27,132 nt of DNA from JAJZJT01 sp964610905. GTDB taxonomy: Bacteria > Actinomycetota > Acidimicrobiia > Acidimicrobiales > RAAP-2. Position 1 is the stretch's first letter. Every line of letters begins with the position of its first letter. The stretch is from positions 1-27,132 of the forward strand of contig CAZSYT010000037.1 in the NCBI GenBank assembly GCA_964610905.1, read 5' to 3'. Made by a program: the position numbers and the translations under genes. The notes beneath the pieces were generated by a model, which did not search any database, was not told the origin of the DNA, and saw only the letters and a program-made list of their open reading frames with translations. Positions 23,017-27,132 of the stretch are shown piece after piece.

Positions 23017-25779
23017 TCACGGGCTGTCGGCGACCACCACCACGGGAACGGCCGCGCTCACCGCCGGCGGGCCCGGCCCGTCGGAGGCCACGCTGCGCAC
23101 GACGTAGCGACCGGCCGCCACACCGGTCGTCGACCACCGGGCGAGCCAGCCGAACGCGGTGAGGACGGCCGGGAGCCTCGCCACGGGTGGCCCGTCGCGC
23201 CGGGTGACGACGAAGACGACGCCGCGCACGTCGCGGGGCCCCGACGCCGAGGCGGCGAGCACCACGGACCGCGACACCAGGGCCCCAGACGCCGGCCGGA
23301 GCACCCGGGTGGCCAGTGGACCGTTGTGCACGGCGAAGGGCACGGGGCTGCTCGTGCCGGTCCTGCCCTCGGCATCGGTCGCCACGGCCACGAGCGCGTA
23401 GGTCCCGTTCGGCAGCCCGGTCGAGTCCATGGCACCGATCCAGCCGTCGAGCGTGGGCACGGCCGTGGCCACGACCCTCCCGACGACGGGCCCGCCGGTC
23501 ACCTCGAAACGGACCGACACGACGCCGGCGCCGCCCTGTGCGGCGGCGTCCAGCCACACGCCTCCCGACACGGTCGCGCCGGGCGACGGCAGGAGGACAG
23601 AGGCGGTCGGCGGCGGCGGCTCGACGCGGAGGGACAGCTCCGCCGTCGCCCGGCCGCCGGTGGCGTCGAGCAGCGTCAGCGACACCGTTGACGTCCCCGC
23701 AGCGCTCGGCGTGCCGCTGACCACCCCGGTGGCCGCGTCGAGCGACAGCCCGGCGGGCAGCGAACCGGCGGTGACCTCCCACGCCTCCGGTCCGATCCCG
23801 CCCCGGGCCCGGAGCCGGGCGACGTAGGGGGACCCGACGGTGGCGACAGGGAGGGCTCGGGTGAGCACCACGGGCGACGGCCCCGTCTGCGGGTCGACCG
23901 ACGTCGCCACCACCTCGACGGGCGGGGTAACCGGGTGGACGATCCCGAAGGTCCGGCTCAGCCCGAGCACCTGCACGTGCACGCCCGACACGCTCGCCCC
24001 GGGGCCGGACGGCACGTACAGCACGCGGAGGCCCGTGATGCGGCGGTGCTCCCAGCCGAGGGGCAGCTTGACGGCGGTGCGCCCGTGCCCGCCCGTGTGG
24101 AGCGGGTAGCCGCTGCCCAGGTCGCTCAGGTACCACTGGGGCGAGCCGGCGAGCCGGATGCCCACCGACACCGAGGCGACCTCGGTCGTGCTGGTCTGGA
24201 GGTCGATGACGGCGTACTGGCGGCTGTCGCCGATGTCGGGTGAGAACGGGTCCGTGCTGCCGTCGGTGTACCACCGTGAGCACTCCTGGGCCGAGACGGC
24301 GTACGTCCAGGGGTGGGCGTCCATGACCGAGGCACGGGTCGCCCCGGGAAGAGGCCCGGGAACGGGGACCTGTTGGACACGGAACGCCGTGGTGCCGAAG
24401 TCGGTCTGGTAGTCGTTGCCCGAGGCGTTGCGGACGACGGCGTGGGTTCCGGCGAAGTACGAGCCGCCGAAGGGGACCTCGACCTCTTGCAGCGAGACCT
24501 CGTTCTCGGGGAACCCGGCCCCGCACCCGCACCAGTTGTAGGTGGCGTTCGAGATGGCGCCCCCGGAGGAGACGTCGAGGGCGACCGTCTCGGTGATGTC
24601 GGTCATCCGCCCCCACTCCCCCCACTCGAGGAACGGGACGAAGCTCGTGCCGTGGGCCTCCTTGGACCAGATCGTCGTGTACGCGAGGTGCGTGCCCGAC
24701 GAGCCCGACCCGGTCACCGCGTAGGTGAGCAACGGCGTGTCGGCCCTGGCCGTGTCCGCTCGCCCGTAGACGACGGGCGCGTAGGCGACCGCGTCGTACC
24801 ACGGGTTGGACGGCGTCACCACCAGCAGCTGGGCGTGCACGACCTGGACGACCGGCGGGGCGCCGCCGGTGTCGGACAGGGCGGCGTCGACCGCGACGGC
24901 GACGGCGTGCGGACCGGTGGCGAGCGGCCCGGTGAAACCGGCGTAGGTGAACGGCGACGCGCCGGCGAAGCAGACGATCTGCTGGCTCGGCCCCCCGTCG
25001 ACCGACACGTCCACGACCACCGAGCGGTCCTTCGTGCTGGCCCACGACGTGCCCGGGGCGTCCAAGGTCAGCTCCACGACGCCCTGCCCCGAGACGGGCG
25101 AGGCCGGAGCGGGCAGGTCGGGTGCGGGGAGCGCCGGTCCCGTGACGGCATCGGCGCCGGACAGGTCGGGTGCGACGCCGGCGACCAGGTCACGCGTCCA
25201 GGGCGTGCCGGCCACGACCAGCGGCCCGGTGGGGCGCACCGACGAGACGATCCGAGCCGGGCCGGGAGGTCCGGTGGCCGGCCCGAAGGGGGTCGTCGCC
25301 GTCACGCCCGGTGCGAAGGAGAGCGCGTCGACGCCGACCACGCTCGCCGCGCCGGACCCGGCGACGGAGGCCACGGCGAACAAGCACGTCGCCGTCGTGC
25401 AGTCGACCGTCCCGAGCGCCGTCTCGATGGACGGCGTCGGGGCGAGCACGCCTGACGCGGTGCCGTTCGTGCCGGCGAAGACGAGCGTGTTGCGCTGGTC
25501 GTCGCAGCCGTTCTGGCCCGCCGAGAGGGCAGCGACGGAGCACTCGAGGGCGACGAGCACCGTTCCCGGCGGCTCCCCGGTGACGGTGAAGGGGACGACG
25601 GCGCCGGGAGCGAGGTCGCTGGTGGTGCCGGCGTGGAGCGCGGGGACCGGTGGCGCGGCCGGTGCGGCGACGGCCGGCGAGGTGGGCGCGACCACGGTCA
25701 CCCCCGAGACGACGAGCGCCACGGCGAGGGCGGTGCCTCCCCGAGACCACCAGCTCCGTCGCCAGCCCGTGCCTGCCAT
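23017..25779 (-). CDS. Secreted protein with neocarzinostatin-like domain and Ig-like C-terminal block
   Basis: This 920-residue exported protein starts at ATG 25779 with GGAAGGGGG upstream. Residues 1-39 are a signal peptide ending TSPAVA-AP. About 48-155 resembles the neocarzinostatin fold: VPFTVTGEPPGTVLVALECS, C80...C92, and TVDCTTATC (C127-x4-C132), close to the spacing of the two disulfides of neocarzinostatin. About 310-610 is an uncharacterised beta-rich domain (YAPVVYGRADT, YTTIWSKEAHGTSF, WGRMTDITETVALDV, NWCGCG). About 635-720 is a putative-Ig (He_PIG) domain; 722-818 and 819-918 are Ig-like modules with GWIGAMDSTGLPNGTYALVA and GWLARWSTTGVAAGRY. There is no sorting signal or membrane anchor. 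It is probably secreted or surface-bound; whether it binds a small molecule is open. Confidence 0.83.
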   Translation of the reverse strand: MAGTGWRRSWWSRGGTALAVALVVSGVTVVAPTSPAVAAPAAPPVPALHAGTTSDLAPGAVVPFTVTGEPPGTVLVALECSVAALSAGQNGCDDQRNTLVFAGTNGTASGVLAPTPSIETALGTVDCTTATCLFAVASVAGSGAASVVGVDALSFAPGVTATTPFGPATGPPGPARIVSSVRPTGPLVVAGTPWTRDLVAGVAPDLSGADAVTGPALPAPDLPAPASPVSGQGVVELTLDAPGTSWASTKDRSVVVDVSVDGGPSQQIVCFAGASPFTYAGFTGPLATGPHAVAVAVDAALSDTGGAPPVVQVVHAQLLVVTPSNPWYDAVAYAPVVYGRADTARADTPLLTYAVTGSGSSGTHLAYTTIWSKEAHGTSFVPFLEWGEWGRMTDITETVALDVSSGGAISNATYNWCGCGAGFPENEVSLQEVEVPFGGSYFAGTHAVVRNASGNDYQTDFGTTAFRVQQVPVPGPLPGATRASVMDAHPWTYAVSAQECSRWYTDGSTDPFSPDIGDSRQYAVIDLQTSTTEVASVSVGIRLAGSPQWYLSDLGSGYPLHTGGHGRTAVKLPLGWEHRRITGLRVLYVPSGPGASVSGVHVQVLGLSRTFGIVHPVTPPVEVVATSVDPQTGPSPVVLTRALPVATVGSPYVARLRARGGIGPEAWEVTAGSLPAGLSLDAATGVVSGTPSAAGTSTVSLTLLDATGGRATAELSLRVEPPPPTASVLLPSPGATVSGGVWLDAAAQGGAGVVSVRFEVTGGPVVGRVVATAVPTLDGWIGAMDSTGLPNGTYALVAVATDAEGRTGTSSPVPFAVHNGPLATRVLRPASGALVSRSVVLAASASGPRDVRGVVFVVTRRDGPPVARLPAVLTAFGWLARWSTTGVAAGRYVVRSVASDGPGPPAVSAAVPVVVVADSP

Positions 25780-25836
25780 CACGCCCCCTTCCGGTGCCCG
25801 ACCCCGAGCAGCCGACCGCGCCGAGGTCCGGTGCGG

Positions 25837-25858
25837 CCTGCTCGGGCGTTCGAGCAGG
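25837..25858. terminator. Hairpin between the MpaB gene and the secreted protein gene
   Basis: Perfect 8-bp arms CCTGCTCG and CGAGCAGG with a 6-nt loop. It lies 150 bp past the stop of the MpaB-like gene and 58 bp before ATG 25779. It may be a terminator for the former or a leader structure of the latter. Confidence 0.4.
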
Positions 25859-26008
25859 GCCATTCTGCGCCCGGGGACGGGAGCGCCGCCAGCCCGTGTG
25901 CCCGGGGGCGGCGCGCGCCGGTCGACCCCGACGTCGCGGCTCAGTGCGCCAGGACGAGGAGGAACGCTCCCCCGGGCAACGCCACGCCACCGGGTCCTCG
26001 GGGAACCG

Positions 26009-26956
26009 TCATGCCGCCGGGTCCCTCGCTGTGGCACATCGGCGGAGCGACTGCTCGAGGATCTCGTTCGGGCCGAGCGCCCACCGCAGGGCGCGACACA
26101 TCCCGTGCGCCCGCACCCGGTTGGCCACGAGCACGGGCCACGGCTGCGACAGCCCTGCCATCGAAGCGGCCCACTCGGGGAGGATGGACACGGCGGCCTG
26201 GGCGAAGGCCACGTAGCCCGCCCGCTCGGCCGGGTTCGACGCCTTGGGCTCGAGGATGAAGCGGATCGCCCGGCGCGCCTGATCGCCGACGGCCAGCTCC
26301 GTGCGGAGCTCGGAGAAGCAACGGGCCACCGACGCTGCGTCCTCGGGTACCTCGGTGGCGCCGAGCTTCCGGGCCACCACGGACACCTCGGCGAAGTACC
26401 GGTCGACCTCGGACGGTGTCAGCGGCCGCGGCCCGAAGAGCTGGAAGGCACGCAGGAACTGGGCGTGCTCGGCGATGTGGACCCAGCGCAGGAGCGTCGG
26501 GTCCGACGCGTCGTACGCCACGCCGTCGGGACGCGTGCCGACAACCGAACGGTGGACCCGCCGGACCGCGGCGATGAGCGCCTCGGCCGTCGCCGTCGAC
26601 GCGAACGTCGTCCCGGCGACGAACGTGCCCGTCCTCCGGAGACGGCCGACGGGGTCGCGCTCGTAGACCGAGTGGTCGGCGACGCCGGCCATCGCACCAG
26701 GGTGGAGCATCTGGACGAGGAGAGAGGACACGCCGCCGATGAGGACGGAGGGCGTGTCGGCGTGGACGCGCCAGGTGACCGACCCGGGCCCGAAGAGGCC
26801 CGGGTCGCCGGGCGAGTCGTCGAAGGAGATCGGTGGCTCGCCAAGGGAGCGGCGCAACGGGGCAGCGAGGACCGAGCGGACCGGAGCGAGCGCGTCGTCC
26901 ACCAGCTGCCCGACGACGAGCTCGGCGACCGGGCTCCGCACCGGGCACAGGGCCAT
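26009..26956 (-). CDS. MpaB/DUF2236-family oxygenase (latex-clearing-protein-like)
   Basis: This 315-residue protein starts at ATG 26956 with GGAGGTGG 4 nt upstream. SWRVHADTPSVLIGG-like sequence (here TWRVHADTPSVLIGGVSSLL) followed by LVQMLHPGAMAGVADHSVY and LRRTGTFVAGTTFAST are the signature of the oxygenase MpaB / rubber oxygenase catalytic domain (DUF2236). WVHIAEHAQFLRAFQLFGPR follows later. In characterised members (fungal MpaB, actinobacterial Lcp) a heme iron cleaves C=C bonds of isoprenoids with O2; His residues of the HPGAM...H region are candidate ligands. There is no signal peptide, unlike Lcp, so it is probably cytoplasmic. The substrate is unknown. The secreted neocarzinostatin-like gene follows on the same strand 229 bp downstream. 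Confidence 0.87.
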   Translation of the reverse strand: MALCPVRSPVAELVVGQLVDDALAPVRSVLAAPLRRSLGEPPISFDDSPGDPGLFGPGSVTWRVHADTPSVLIGGVSSLLVQMLHPGAMAGVADHSVYERDPVGRLRRTGTFVAGTTFASTATAEALIAAVRRVHRSVVGTRPDGVAYDASDPTLLRWVHIAEHAQFLRAFQLFGPRPLTPSEVDRYFAEVSVVARKLGATEVPEDAASVARCFSELRTELAVGDQARRAIRFILEPKASNPAERAGYVAFAQAAVSILPEWAASMAGLSQPWPVLVANRVRAHGMCRALRWALGPNEILEQSLRRCATARDPAA

Positions 26957-27132
26957 GGGACCACCTCCGAACCGGACCAGCGCGCTCCCGCCGGCCGGGC
27001 ACCGTCGGTGCCCGAACGGCCCGGCGGGACGACCACGGCGCCCGTGACGCTACCAGTGGCCGCCACGTCGGCCGTGTGCACGACCTGGTCGCGAGGGGTG
27101 CCGTGCGACCCTGGCGGGCGGGCTCGCGGCAC

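Overview
The window is very GC-rich DNA with strong G/C third-position bias and many GTG/TTG starts. The gene content (DevS-like kinase, MpaB/DUF2236 oxygenase, crotonase, SCP2-like protein, secreted Ig-repeat proteins with a GWIxxxxST..PNGTY signature) points to a high-GC actinobacterium. I infer class Acidimicrobiia from the style of the secreted proteins, with moderate confidence. It looks like a draft or metagenome scaffold: there is a 10-N gap (14768-14777), a 100-N gap (22873-22972) and one gene broken by several frameshifts.

Layout. 1-392: 3' end of an ISL3-type insertion sequence, followed closely by a frameshifted alpha/beta hydrolase (439-1480, -). 1593-8123 (all -): Thr-rich lipoprotein, orphan PAS-GAF histidine kinase, small Cys-containing protein, and a 1030-residue glycosyltransferase / beta-sandwich / methyltransferase / glycosyltransferase fusion. 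8599-11355 (-): large secreted NIDO protein with a long, relatively AT-rich leader. 11780-14767: DEDDh exonuclease (-), small membrane protein (+), O-methyltransferase (+), crotonase (-), and the C-terminus of an iron-dependent alcohol dehydrogenase (-) cut by the gap. 14778-15904: last codons of a + gene, two back-to-back terminator hairpins, and a secreted protein (-) with a 10+10 bp palindrome in its promoter. About 15.95-17.12 kb holds no convincing gene. 17123-17808: two small acidic/helical proteins (+), then short tandem repeats.

The most system-like part is 18015-20125 (+): a promoter with a 28-bp imperfect palindrome, then a ferritin-like diiron protein, an SCP2-like lipid-binding protein and a two-[4Fe-4S] ferredoxin with extra Cys pairs. 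They are packed at 6-nt and overlapping junctions. The parts suggest a regulated diiron oxygenase with its own electron donor and a lipid/sterol-type substrate carrier; the substrate is unknown. A three-hairpin array separates it from the convergent MFS transporter.

20314-26956 (all -): MFS transporter, phosphotriesterase-family hydrolase, a 15-bp minisatellite containing the 100-N gap, a secreted 920-residue protein with a neocarzinostatin-like N-terminal domain, and an MpaB-family oxygenase. The neocarzinostatin-like protein and the NIDO protein share a homologous C-terminal block (putative-Ig domain plus two Ig-like modules), so they probably belong to one family of exported proteins.
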